In this document: positions 6,759-15,236 of the stretch, one piece after another | Layout: each line of letters begins with the position of its first letter | How positions within the stretch are numbered: position 1 is the stretch's first letter | Assembly: GCF_001685355.1 (NCBI RefSeq) | Contig: NZ_CP016438.1 | Coordinates: forward strand, 3,038,001-3,102,000 | Length of the DNA stretch: 64,000 nt | Source: Streptomyces lincolnensis | GTDB lineage: Bacteria; Actinomycetota; Actinomycetes; Streptomycetales; Streptomycetaceae | Reading direction: 5' to 3' | The notes under the pieces: model-generated | Told to the model about the DNA's origin: nothing | The model's database searches: none | The model's input: the letters and a program-made list of their open reading frames with translations, nothing else | Made by a program: the position numbers and the translations under genes

Positions 6759-9743
6759 TCATCCGCCGTAGAACAGGTCGTCCACCACGGCCCGGGCGCG
6801 GCGGGCCGTGCGGCGGTAGTCGTCGAGCATGTCGCCGACGTGGCCGGGGCCGTAGCCGAGGTATCGGCCCACCGCGGCCAGTTCGCGGGCGCCGGAGGGG
6901 AAGGTGTCGCCGGCCCTCCCCCGCACCAGCATCACCGCGTTGCGGACGCGGGTGGCGAGCACCCATGCCTCGTCGAGGATGCCGGCGTTCTCCTCGGAGA
7001 GGAGGCCGGCAGTGCGGGCGGCGGTGAGGGCGGCGCGGGTGCGGGTGGTGCGCAGCCCGGCCACCTCCGCGCCGTGCCGCAACTGGAGCAGCTGCACGGT
7101 CCACTCGACGTCGGACAGGCCGCCGGGCCCGAGCTTGGTGTGCAGCTTGGGGTCGGCGCCGCGCGGCATCCGCTCGGACTCCATCCGGGCCTTCAGGCGC
7201 CGGATCTCCCGGACGGCGTCGTCGCCGAGTCCGGCTGTCGGATAGCGGAGCGGGTCGACGAGCTCGACGAACCGGCGGCCCAGCTCCTCGTCCCCGGCGA
7301 CGGGTTCGGCCCGTAGCAGCGCCTGCGCCTCCCAGCCCAGGGACCACCGGCGGTAGTAGGCCTCGTACGACTTCAACGACCGCACCAGCGGCCCGGACTT
7401 GCCCTCCGGGCGCAGGTCGGCGTCGATGAGCAGCGGCGGGTCTGCGCTCGGGATCTGGAGCAGGCGGCGCATCTCGGAGACGACCTTGTTGGCCGCGTCG
7501 GAGGCCTCGCGCTCCTCGACGCCGTCCCGCGGCTCGTGCACGAACAGGACGTCGGCGTCGGAGCCGTAGCCCAGCTCGTGGCCGCCGAAGCGGCCCATGC
7601 CGATGACCGCGAACCGGGTGGGCAGGGTGTCCCCCCAGCCCTCCCGGACGACCGCGCGCAGGGCGCCCGCGAGCGTGGCCGACGTCAGGTCGGACACCGC
7701 GCCGCCGACCAGGTCCACCAGGGCGCCCTGGTCGGCCTCGACGGGCTGGGCCTCGGTGCCGTAGGAGCCGACGATGTCCGCGGCGGCCGTACGGAACAGC
7801 TCGCGGCGGCGGACCCCGCGGGCGGCCGTGACCGCCTGGACGGCGCCGTCCGCGCGGCCGACCGCGGCGAGGATCTCCTGCTCCAGATGGGCCCGGGAGC
7901 GGGTTTCCAGGCCGCCGCCGTCGCCGTCGCCGAGCAGGGCCACCGCCTCGGGGGCGCGCATCAGCAGATCGGGGGCGAGCCGTCCGGCGGACAGCACCCG
8001 GGCGAGGTTCTCGGCGGCGGCGCCCTCGTCCCGCAGCAGCCGCAGATACCAGGGCGTCTTGCCCAACGCGTCCGACACCTTGCGGAAGTTGAGCAGCCCG
8101 GCGTCCGGGTCGGCGGAGTCGGCGAACCAGCCCAGCAGCACCGGAAGGAGGGTGCGCTGGATGGCGGCCTTGCGGGAGACGCCGGAGGCCAGCGCCTCCA
8201 GGTGCCTGAGGGCCGAGGCGGGGTCCGCGTACCCGAGCGCGACCAGCCGTTCCCGAGCTGCCTCGGCGCTCAACCTGGCTTCGCCGGGGGCGAGTTGGGC
8301 GACCGCGTCGAGCAGCGGCCGGTAGAAGAGCTTCTCGTGGAGCCGGCGTACGGCACCGGTGTGCCGCTTCCACTCGCGGGTCAGCTCGGCGACCGGGTCG
8401 GCACGCAGCCCGAGCGAGCGGCCGAGGCGGCGCAGATCGGCCTCGTCCTCGGGGACGAGGTGGGTGCGGCGCAGCCGGTAGAGCTGGATGCGGTGCTCCA
8501 TGGAGCGCAGGAAGCGGTAGGCGTCGTCGAGCTGGACGGCGTCACCGCGGCCCACGTAGCCGCCGGCGGCCAGGGCCTGGAGAGCGTCCAGGGTGGTGCC
8601 GCTGCGCAGGGAGGCGTCGGACCGGCCGTGCACCAACTGAAGGAGCTGGACGGCGAATTCGACGTCCCTGAGGCCACCGGGCCCGAGCTTCAGCTCGCGC
8701 TCGATCTCCGTGACCGGGATGTTCTCCACCACCCGGCGGCGCATCTTCTGCACGTCGGGGACGAAGTTCTCGCGCTCGGCGGCCTTCCAGACCAGGGGTT
8801 CGAGCGCGGCGATGTAGTCCTCGCCGAGCTCGGCGTCGCCGGCCACCGGGCGGGCCTTGAGCAGCGCCTGGAACTCCCAGGTCTTGGCCCAGCGCTGGTA
8901 GTAGGCGAGATGGCTGGAGAGCGTGCGCACCAGCGGGCCGTTCCTGCCCTCGGGGCGCAGGTTGGCGTCGACCGGCCAGATGGAGCCCTCGACGGTGGTC
9001 TCGGAGCAGATCCGCATCATGTGCGAGGCGAGCTTGGTGGCCGCCCGGACCGCCTTGCCCTCGTCGGCGCCGTCGACGGCCTCGCCGACGAAGATGACGT
9101 CGACGTCGGAGACGTAGTTGAGCTCGTGGCCGCCGCACTTGCCCATCGCGATCACCGCGAGCCGGCACACTGCGGCGTCGTCGGGCGCGGCGGCCCGCGC
9201 GATGGCGAGGGCGGCGCGCAGGGTCGCGGTGGCGAGGTCGGCGAGCTCGGCGGCGGTCTGGGCGAGGTCGGTCGTACCGCACACGTCACGGGCGGCGATG
9301 GACAGCAGACAGCGGCGGTAGGCGACGCGTAGCGAGACCGGGTCGGTGGCCTCGGCGAGGCCCCGCTCGAACTCCTCCACCCCGGGGTGCAGGTCGCGCG
9401 GCTCGTACATGACCAGCGCGTGCCAGTCGCCGGGATGCCGGGCGAGGTGGTCGGCGAGCGCGGCGGAGGCCCCCAGCACCCCCAGCAGCCGGTCGCGCAG
9501 CGGCTTGGCCGCTATCACCGTGTCCAGCAGCTCACGGTCGCCCTGCGCCTCCAGGAGCCGTACGAGACCATGGAGCGCGAGGTCGGGATCGGCGGTCGCG
9601 CCGAGAGCCTCCAGCAGCACCGGGTCATTGCGTACGGCGGACAGTTCCGCACTGTCCAGGAGCCGCTCGGCGGCCGAGGGATCGGTGAAGCCGTGCCGCA
9701 GCAGTCGTGTGAAGGTACTGCTCCTGCGCCCCGGCGCCGTCAT
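6759..9743 (-). CDS. glnE: Glutamine synthetase adenylyltransferase/adenylyl-removing enzyme
   Basis: Bifunctional cytoplasmic enzyme of 994 residues that adenylylates and deadenylylates the conserved tyrosine of type I glutamine synthetase. Two homologous nucleotidyltransferase domains are evident: HELNYVSDVDVIFVGE near residue 210 (adenylyl-removing half) and HELGYGSDADVLFVHE near residue 720 (adenylyl-transferring half), each followed by LRPEG(R/K)(N/S)GPLVR and LGPGGL(R/S)D(V)E blocks. The length is typical of actinobacterial GlnE. It is monocistronic, reading leftward toward the family A repeat. The ATG at 9743 opens MTAPGRRSSTF. The nearby glnA2 lacks the target tyrosine, so the substrate is presumably GlnA encoded elsewhere. 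Confidence 0.96.
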   Translation of the reverse strand: MTAPGRRSSTFTRLLRHGFTDPSAAERLLDSAELSAVRNDPVLLEALGATADPDLALHGLVRLLEAQGDRELLDTVIAAKPLRDRLLGVLGASAALADHLARHPGDWHALVMYEPRDLHPGVEEFERGLAEATDPVSLRVAYRRCLLSIAARDVCGTTDLAQTAAELADLATATLRAALAIARAAAPDDAAVCRLAVIAMGKCGGHELNYVSDVDVIFVGEAVDGADEGKAVRAATKLASHMMRICSETTVEGSIWPVDANLRPEGRNGPLVRTLSSHLAYYQRWAKTWEFQALLKARPVAGDAELGEDYIAALEPLVWKAAERENFVPDVQKMRRRVVENIPVTEIERELKLGPGGLRDVEFAVQLLQLVHGRSDASLRSGTTLDALQALAAGGYVGRGDAVQLDDAYRFLRSMEHRIQLYRLRRTHLVPEDEADLRRLGRSLGLRADPVAELTREWKRHTGAVRRLHEKLFYRPLLDAVAQLAPGEARLSAEAARERLVALGYADPASALRHLEALASGVSRKAAIQRTLLPVLLGWFADSADPDAGLLNFRKVSDALGKTPWYLRLLRDEGAAAENLARVLSAGRLAPDLLMRAPEAVALLGDGDGGGLETRSRAHLEQEILAAVGRADGAVQAVTAARGVRRRELFRTAAADIVGSYGTEAQPVEADQGALVDLVGGAVSDLTSATLAGALRAVVREGWGDTLPTRFAVIGMGRFGGHELGYGSDADVLFVHEPRDGVEEREASDAANKVVSEMRRLLQIPSADPPLLIDADLRPEGKSGPLVRSLKSYEAYYRRWSLGWEAQALLRAEPVAGDEELGRRFVELVDPLRYPTAGLGDDAVREIRRLKARMESERMPRGADPKLHTKLGPGGLSDVEWTVQLLQLRHGAEVAGLRTTRTRAALTAARTAGLLSEENAGILDEAWVLATRVRNAVMLVRGRAGDTFPSGARELAAVGRYLGYGPGHVGDMLDDYRRTARRARAVVDDLFYGG

Positions 9744-9879
9744 CCCCGGCCTCCCGTCCGATCAAGGTCGTACCGGCCCGAGCCTAACCGCACAGCCTGT
9801 CGGAAGCGCCGGGGAGTGCGGCGATGAGTTCGCGCAGCGGGGTACGCCCTGTAGTGAGGGCTACGTCTGGAGGACGACG

Positions 9880-10389
9880 ATGACCGACAACGCACCCGAG
9901 ACCCTGCTCGACCCGCGCTACAGCGACGAAACGGCCGTGCCCATCCCCTGGGCCGACGCCGAGGCGCTGCTCGCGGCGGCCGAACTGTTCTGGATCTCGA
10001 CGGTACGGCCGGACGGGCGGCCGCACGTGACCCCGCTGCCCGCGGTCTGGGCCCACGGCGCGCTGCACTTCTGCACCGGGCCGGTGGAGCGCAAGGCGAA
10101 GAACCTCGCGCACAACCCGCACGTCGTGCTGACCACCGGCACCAACATCTGGGACAAGGGCTACGACCTGGTGGTGGAGGGAGAGGCGGTACGTGTCTCG
10201 GACGACGGCAGGCTGCGCGAACTGGCCGCCGCGTGGGAGACGAAGTACGGAGAATTCTGGCGCTTCGAGGTACGGGAGGGGTATTTCCACCACGGGGCGG
10301 GTCATGCTGTCGTCTTCGCGGTGGCGCCGAGCACCGTTTTCGGCTTCGGTAAGGGGGAGCCGTTCAGCCAGACGCGGTGGCGGTTCTGA
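9880..10389 (+). CDS. Pyridoxamine 5'-phosphate oxidase-fold protein
   Basis: Small cytoplasmic protein of 169 residues with the split-barrel FMN/F420-binding fold: ISTVRPDGRPHVTPLPAVW (residues about 38-56), FCTGPVERKAKNL and HVVLTTG strands. Such proteins use FMN, F420 or heme for redox reactions, and the exact cofactor cannot be read off. It is divergent from glnE and followed by two VOC proteins. The ATG at 9880 has an excellent CTGGAGGACG ribosome site; a longer in-frame ORF starting inside glnE was rejected. Confidence 0.85.
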   Translation: MTDNAPETLLDPRYSDETAVPIPWADAEALLAAAELFWISTVRPDGRPHVTPLPAVWAHGALHFCTGPVERKAKNLAHNPHVVLTTGTNIWDKGYDLVVEGEAVRVSDDGRLRELAAAWETKYGEFWRFEVREGYFHHGAGHAVVFAVAPSTVFGFGKGEPFSQTRWRF

Positions 10390-10484
10390 GGGCTGCCGCG
10401 GCGATGGCTGCCGTACCGGCTCGTGCTCGTGCTCGTGTGGACTATCGCTCGTACCGACACTGACGTCGACGAAGGGGTCACGCC

Positions 10485-10931
10485 ATGGACTTCACGCTCG
10501 AAGTGATACCGCTGCCCGTCAGCGACATCGACCGGGCCCGGGACTTCTACCGGGACAAGGTCGGTTTCCACGTGGACATCGACCAGGAGGTCATGCCGGG
10601 GATGCGGATCGTCCAGCTGACACCTCCGGGCTCCGGCTGCTCGCTCGCCCTCGGGGACGGCATCTGGGAGATGTCCCCGGGCGAGAAGCCGCGGCCCGGC
10701 TCCTACCAGGGCCTCCAGCTCTGCGTCTCCGACATCAAGGCCGCCCACGCCGAACTGGTCGAGCGCGGCCTCGACGTCTCCGAGCCGGTGCAGTACACAC
10801 CCGACGACGGCGCCACCTTCATGTACTTCAAGGACCCCGACGGCAACGGCTGGTCCATCCAGGAGTACCGCCGCCGGGTGACGGAGCCGCTGCACAAGGT
10901 GCTGGCGGATCTGGCGGCACGGGGGCAGTAG
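10485..10931 (+). CDS. VOC-family (glyoxalase-like) protein
   Basis: A 148-residue protein with two beta-alpha-beta-beta-beta modules of the vicinal-oxygen-chelate fold: IPLPVSDIDRARDFYRDKVGF at the N-terminus and FMYFKDPDGNGWSIQEYR at the C-terminus, where the Glu normally binds metal. The ATG has AAGGGG eight bases upstream. It lies 23 bp before a second VOC gene and the two are probably cotranscribed. Members are glyoxalases, dioxygenases or antibiotic-binding proteins; no specific substrate is supported. Confidence 0.85.
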   Translation: MDFTLEVIPLPVSDIDRARDFYRDKVGFHVDIDQEVMPGMRIVQLTPPGSGCSLALGDGIWEMSPGEKPRPGSYQGLQLCVSDIKAAHAELVERGLDVSEPVQYTPDDGATFMYFKDPDGNGWSIQEYRRRVTEPLHKVLADLAARGQ

Positions 10932-10954
10932 CGACGACCCGGAGGGAGAACGCT

Positions 10955-11365
10955 GTGAACCAGCTGGCCAGGGGGACCGTGGCGACCCGGCTGCCCGCCC
11001 GGGATCTGGAGCGGGCCCGGCGCTTCTACTCCGAGGCGCTGGGTCTCGACCCCGTGGACGAGCGGCCGGGGGGCCTGCTGTACCGGTGCGGCGGCACGGA
11101 ATTCGCCCTGTTCGCCTCGACCGGGGCCTCGCCCGGCACCTTCACGCAGATGGGGTGGGTGGTCGAGGACCTGGACGAGATCATGGCGGAGCTGCGGGCA
11201 CGGGGGGTGGTGTTCGAGGAGGTCGACGTCCCCGGCCTGCGCACGAAGGACGGCGTCGCGGAGGTGGCGGGCCACTACCCGAGCAAGAGCTTCCGCGGCG
11301 AACGCGGCGCGTGGTTCCGCGACAGCGAGGGCAACCTGCTGGGCATCGGCCAGCCGATCTCCTGA
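10955..11365 (+). CDS. VOC-family (glyoxalase-like) protein
   Basis: A 136-residue VOC protein: ATRLPARDLERARRFYSEALGL near the N-terminus and AWFRDSEGNLLGIGQ at the C-terminus. A GTG start at 10955 follows GGAGGGAGAA. It forms a two-gene unit with the upstream VOC gene, to which it is only distantly similar. Its sequence resembles stand-alone glyoxalase/bleomycin-resistance-like proteins of unknown substrate. Confidence 0.83.
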   Translation: MNQLARGTVATRLPARDLERARRFYSEALGLDPVDERPGGLLYRCGGTEFALFASTGASPGTFTQMGWVVEDLDEIMAELRARGVVFEEVDVPGLRTKDGVAEVAGHYPSKSFRGERGAWFRDSEGNLLGIGQPIS

Positions 11366-11389
11366 ACACCTTGCCGCGAGGGCGGCGGG

Positions 11390-11887
11390 TCAGACGCTGC
11401 CGCTCTGCGCGTACCGGCAGCCTTCCAATCGCCGATGCCACCACCCGTCGGTGCCCCTTGGCCGACGGGTGTGGGCGAGCGGGTCCGGCAGCGTACGGGC
11501 GAGGTAACCGCGGTCCAGGCCCGCCACCACCCGTCCCAGTTCCGCCCGGGCCCGCGGCGGCAGCTCTTTCAGGGCCCCGTCGAGCACGTCCCGGGCGTGC
11601 CGGACGTCCCGCAGCGAGCAGCCCCGGCAGTCGCAGTCGTCCAGATACGGATACCGCGGCCGGCGCCCCGGCGGCTTCAGGAAGCCCCGGTACCGGCGCA
11701 GGGCGTACGCGATGGCGCCGGGGAAGACGTAGTAGTCGTCCGACAGTGCCTCGTACCGGTGCACAGCGAGACTGGTGGACGCCGACAGTCCGTGGATGCG
11801 GTCCGGGGCCGGGATGTCCCACCGGCGCGGCCGATACGACGACGAACGAGAAGCGGCGCGCAACGCGCCGGGCCGCTTACGCGGCAT
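11390..11887 (-). CDS. Conserved hypothetical protein with CDCRGC motif
   Basis: A 165-residue protein that I do not recognise. It has a basic N-terminus, a central YYVFPGAIAYALRRYRGFL helix, a CDCRGC cysteine cluster near residue 85 and a helical segment with ELPPRARAELGRVV before a Trp/His-rich C-terminal tail. Codon bias is typical of a real Streptomyces gene. It sits convergent with the VOC pair and downstream of glnA2 on the same strand, separated from it by a hairpin. The three closely spaced cysteines could bind metal, which is only a guess. Confidence 0.7.
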   Translation of the reverse strand: MPRKRPGALRAASRSSSYRPRRWDIPAPDRIHGLSASTSLAVHRYEALSDDYYVFPGAIAYALRRYRGFLKPPGRRPRYPYLDDCDCRGCSLRDVRHARDVLDGALKELPPRARAELGRVVAGLDRGYLARTLPDPLAHTRRPRGTDGWWHRRLEGCRYAQSGSV

Positions 11888-11947
11888 GGGCCTTTCGGTG
11901 GGCGGTCATACCGATCATCATGCCGCACACCTCACCCGGACGGGAGA

Positions 11948-11976
11948 GGAGCCCACGCACACGCACCGTGGGCTCC
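11948..11976 (-). terminator. Hairpin terminator after glnA2
   Basis: A perfect 10-bp inverted repeat (11948-11957 with 11967-11976, 9-nt loop) lies 24 bp beyond the glnA2 stop, in the position expected of a factor-independent terminator without U-tract. Confidence 0.7.
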
Positions 11977-11999
11977 CTTTCCCGGACCGCTGTCCGGCC

Positions 12000-13361
12000 C
12001 TACAGCACCGGCAGGTTCTTCCGCAGCTCGAACGCCGTCACCTCGGAGCGGTACTCCTCCCACTCCTGGCGCTTGTTGCGGAGGAAGAAGTCGAAGACGT
12101 GCTCGCCGAGGGTTTCGGCGACGAGGTCGCTGCGTTCCATGAGGGTGAGGGCCTCGCCGAGGTTCTGGGGCAGGGGCTCGATGCCCATGGCGCGGCGCTC
12201 GGCGTCGGAGAGGGCCCAGACGTCGTCCTCGGCGCCCGGGGGAAGCTCGTAGCCCTCCTCGATGCCCTTGAGGCCGGCGGCCAGGAGCATGGCGTAGGCG
12301 AGGTAGGGGTTGGCGCCGGAGTCGAGGGAGCGGACCTCGATGCGGGCCGAGCCGGTCTTGCCGGGCTTGTACATCGGGACGCGGACGAGCGCGGAGCGGT
12401 TGTTGTGGCCCCAGCAGATGTACGAGGGGGCCTCGCCGCCGGCGCCGGCGGTGCGCTCGGAGCCGCCCCAGATGCGCTTGTAGGAGTTGACCCACTGGTT
12501 GGTGACGGCGGCGATCTCCGCGGCGTGCTTGAGCAGGCCCGCGATGAAGGAGCGGCCGACCTTGGAGAGCTGGTACTCGGCGCCGGACTCGTAGAAGGCG
12601 TTGCGGTCGCCCTCGAAGAGGGAGAGGTGGGTGTGCATGCCCGAGCCGGGGTGCTCCGAGAACGGCTTCGGCATGAACGTCGCCTGGACGCCCTGCTCCA
12701 GCGCCACCTGCTTCATGACCAGGCGGAAGGTCATGATGTTGTCGGCCGTGGAGAGCGCGTCGGCGTAGCGCAGGTCGATCTCCTGCTGGCCGGGGGCGCC
12801 CTCGTGGTGGGAGAACTCGACCGAGATGCCCATCGACTCCAGCATGGTGATCGCCTGGCGGCGGAAGTCCATGCCGATGTTCTGGGGGGTGTGGTCGAAG
12901 TAGCCGGAGTTGTCGGCCGGGGTGGGCCGGGAGCCGTCGGTCGGCTTGTTCTTCAGCAGGAAGAACTCGATCTCCGGGTGAGTGTAGAAGGTGAAGCCCA
13001 GGTCGGAGGTGCGGGCCAGGGCCCGCTTGAGCACGTACCGCGGGTCGGCGAAGGACGGGGAGCCGTCCGGCATGAGGATGTCGCAGAACATGCGGGCGGT
13101 GCCGGGGGCCTCGGCGCGCCAGGGCAGGATCTGGAAGGTCGAGGGGTCCGGCTTGGCGATCATGTCGGACTCGTAGACCCGGGCGAAGCCCTCGATCGCG
13201 GAGCCGTCGAAACCGATGCCCTCATCGAAGGCCTGTTCGAGTTCCGCCGGGGCCACGGCGACGGACTTGAGGAAGCCCAGCACGTCCGTGAACCACAGGC
13301 GTACGAACCGGATGTCGCGCTCCTCCAACGTCCGGAGCACGAACTCCTGCTGCTTGTCCAT
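12000..13361 (-). CDS. glnA2: Glutamine synthetase-like ligase GlnA2
   Basis: Type I glutamine-synthetase fold, 453 residues: GFDGSAIEGF (N-terminal beta-grasp), HPEIEFFLL, HHEGAPGQQEIDLRY and the NPYLAYAMLLAAG segment. The position that carries the adenylylated tyrosine in GlnA (NIY or NLY context) aligns here with DVWALSDAER, so the tyrosine is replaced by tryptophan and GlnE should not regulate it. Streptomyces GlnA2 is described as a gamma-glutamylpolyamine synthetase, and that role fits better than bulk glutamine synthesis. The start MDKQQEF at 13361 has GGGGAAG six bases upstream; an ATG five codons earlier (13376) is the alternative. Confidence 0.88.
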   Translation of the reverse strand: MDKQQEFVLRTLEERDIRFVRLWFTDVLGFLKSVAVAPAELEQAFDEGIGFDGSAIEGFARVYESDMIAKPDPSTFQILPWRAEAPGTARMFCDILMPDGSPSFADPRYVLKRALARTSDLGFTFYTHPEIEFFLLKNKPTDGSRPTPADNSGYFDHTPQNIGMDFRRQAITMLESMGISVEFSHHEGAPGQQEIDLRYADALSTADNIMTFRLVMKQVALEQGVQATFMPKPFSEHPGSGMHTHLSLFEGDRNAFYESGAEYQLSKVGRSFIAGLLKHAAEIAAVTNQWVNSYKRIWGGSERTAGAGGEAPSYICWGHNNRSALVRVPMYKPGKTGSARIEVRSLDSGANPYLAYAMLLAAGLKGIEEGYELPPGAEDDVWALSDAERRAMGIEPLPQNLGEALTLMERSDLVAETLGEHVFDFFLRNKRQEWEEYRSEVTAFELRKNLPVL

Positions 13362-13376
13362 CTTGCGCTTCCCCAT

Positions 13377-13737
13377 CCTTGCTGGTCAGGCCGCCTGTCT
13401 CTCTGTCCCGCAGGAGGCGGTCGGGCACTCGGGCATCACACCACAACACCATTTCGAACGCGTTGCGCACCATGATCGACCGGTCGACCTCGGAGTGAAC
13501 GCCTCGCCACCGTCGGGTGTACTGCTCTGCCGCCCATCTTGCCTGCTCGGACCGACATCCGTAATGCCGGGAGCCCCCGGACCTGGTCGGAGCGCTCCCC
13601 GCAGGGCCGGAGCGCCGCGCGCGGGCGGCTGCCGGACCCCGATCTTCGGCCATTCCTGTGACCGGCCTACGGGTGTTCTTTCCCTCCCTATTACGATCAG
13701 CCCACACGACCGCCCCTTTCCCCCTGAAGGACATCGC
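13377..13737. promoter_or_regulatory. Promoter region between glnA2 and the DUF3105 gene
   Basis: This gap of about 360 bp separates two divergent genes and shows no coding bias. It contains a perfect 12-bp palindrome TCGACCGGTCGA at 13476-13487. I cannot identify a convincing sigma-70 promoter or a GlnR-like box in it. Confidence 0.4.
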
Positions 13738-14421
13738 ATGGGCTCGGCCAAGAACAGCAGCAACGCGGACCGCAAGGCGCGAATAGAGGAGATGCGGCGT
13801 GCCGAGCGGGCTCGGGAACGCCGTAGCCGCATCCTCACCATCGGGGCGAGCGTGGTGGTCGTCGTCGGTCTCGTCGTCGGCGGCGTGATCCTGGTGAACT
13901 CGCAGTCCGACGACGACGCGAGCACCGCGGCCGACTCCAAGCCCACCGGCGACGCCGGGATCTCCGGGAGCTTCACCACCGGCTCGGACGGCGTGAAGAC
14001 GTGGAAGGGCAAGCTGGGCCAGACCCATGTCACCAAGGCGGTGAAGTACCCGATGGAGCCGCCGGTCGGCGGCAACCACGACCAGGTCTGGATGAACTGC
14101 AACGGCGACGTCTACACCGAGGCGATCAACAGCATGAACGCCGTGCACTCCCTGGAGCACGGCGCGGTGTGGGTGACGTACACCAGCAAGGCCAAGAAGG
14201 CCGACGTGGACGCGCTCGCGGCCAAGGTGAAGCAGACGCCGTACACCCTGATGAGCCCGGACGAGAAGCAGGCGGCCCCGATCATGCTGTCCGCGTGGGG
14301 GCACCAGCGCACGGTGACGGGCGCCTCCGACCCGAACGTGGACAAGTTCTTCGCCCAGTACGTCCAGGGCAAGCAGACGCCCGAGCCGGGCGCGGCGTGC
14401 ACGAACGGTCTGTCGAAGTGA
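13738..14421 (+). CDS. DUF3105 membrane-anchored protein
   Basis: A 227-residue protein with a charged cytosolic N-terminus (residues 1-33), one membrane helix (ILTIGASVVVVVGLVVGGVI, about residues 34-54) and an extracellular DUF3105 domain. That domain has the family's PPVGGNHDQVWMNC, HSLEHGAVWVTY and LSAWGHQ blocks, whose His/Cys residues suggest metal binding. Its stop overlaps the start of the DUF305 gene (GTGA), so the two are translationally coupled and probably act together outside the membrane. The ATG start has CTGAAGGAC upstream. The biochemical role is unknown. Confidence 0.88.
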   Translation: MGSAKNSSNADRKARIEEMRRAERARERRSRILTIGASVVVVVGLVVGGVILVNSQSDDDASTAADSKPTGDAGISGSFTTGSDGVKTWKGKLGQTHVTKAVKYPMEPPVGGNHDQVWMNCNGDVYTEAINSMNAVHSLEHGAVWVTYTSKAKKADVDALAAKVKQTPYTLMSPDEKQAAPIMLSAWGHQRTVTGASDPNVDKFFAQYVQGKQTPEPGAACTNGLSK

Positions 14422-15035
14422 GGTCCGCCGCGGTGGCCGTGGCCGTGGCGGGGGTGCTCGTCGCGGCGGGCGCGATCACCTACGCCGTCGCCGAGGACAG
14501 CGGCTCCGGCGACGGCACCCCGACCGCCGAGTCCGCGGACGCCGGCTTCGCCCGCGACATGGCGGTGCACCACCAGCAGGCCGTGGAGATGTCGTACATC
14601 GTGCGCGACCGCACCGACGACGTGGAGGTGCGGCGGCTGGCGTACGACATCGCGCAGACGCAGGCCAACCAGCGCGGCATGCTGCTGGGCTGGCTGGACC
14701 TGTGGGGGCTGCCGAAGGTGTCCGCGGGCCGGCCGATGAGCTGGATGGGCATGGGTGACATGCCGGCCGGCAAGGACGGGGCGCTGATGCCGGGCATGGC
14801 GACCAACAGCGACCTGAAGAAGCTGAACACGCTCAGCGGCAGGCAGGCCGAGGTCTTCTACCTCCAGCTGATGACGGACCATCACAAGGGCGGTATCCAC
14901 ATGGCCGAGGGCTGTGTGGACAAGTGCGCGGTCGGCGTGGAGAAGCGGCTCGCCCAGGGCATGGTCAACGGCCAGGAGTCGGAGATCTCGTTGATGGCGG
15001 GCATGCTCAAGGAGCGGGGCGCGAAGGCGCGCTGA
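14418..15035 (+). CDS. DUF305 secreted or membrane-anchored protein
   Basis: A 205-residue protein: an uncleaved or cleaved signal segment (AAVAVAVAGVLVAAGAITYAVA) followed by a ferritin-like four-helix DUF305 domain with two repeated histidine pairs, MAVHHQQAVEMS and MTDHHKGGIHMAEG, and a Met-rich loop (WMGMGDMP). Family members are linked to copper or other metal handling at the cell surface. The GTG at 14418 overlaps the preceding stop, which decides the start; a much longer ORF in this frame is a shadow of the DUF3105 gene. The partner gene suggests a two-protein surface complex, which is an inference. Confidence 0.87.
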   Translation: MRSAAVAVAVAGVLVAAGAITYAVAEDSGSGDGTPTAESADAGFARDMAVHHQQAVEMSYIVRDRTDDVEVRRLAYDIAQTQANQRGMLLGWLDLWGLPKVSAGRPMSWMGMGDMPAGKDGALMPGMATNSDLKKLNTLSGRQAEVFYLQLMTDHHKGGIHMAEGCVDKCAVGVEKRLAQGMVNGQESEISLMAGMLKERGAKAR

Positions 15036-15198
15036 CCGCGCCCCCCGGGGAGTCCTGTGCCCCTGTGTCCATAGCGGGATAACCCTCGGTGTTGGTGCTG
15101 TCTTAACCCTCAAATGGCCTTGTCATTAGGTTAATTGGGGCCTTCTTGGCATCGGCATTCCCCTGGCGTGAACGGTTCGTCGCGAGAGTGGCCAGCGT

Positions 15199-15212
15199 CG
15201 AGTGATCACTCG
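15199..15212. promoter_or_regulatory. 14-bp perfect palindrome upstream of the sedolisin gene
   Basis: CGAGTGATCACTCG is perfectly self-complementary and lies 24 bp upstream of the protease start, in the expected 5' leader or promoter. It may be an operator. An AT-rich stretch at about 15095-15135, unusual for this DNA, is the likely promoter. Confidence 0.45.
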
Positions 15213-15236
15213 CGCCGAACCACACCAGGGGGTTCC

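Noticed and set aside
7536..9332. 598-residue plus-strand ORF opposite glnE
   Set aside because: Shadow frame of a GC-rich gene. Codon-position bias and conserved motifs belong to glnE on the minus strand.
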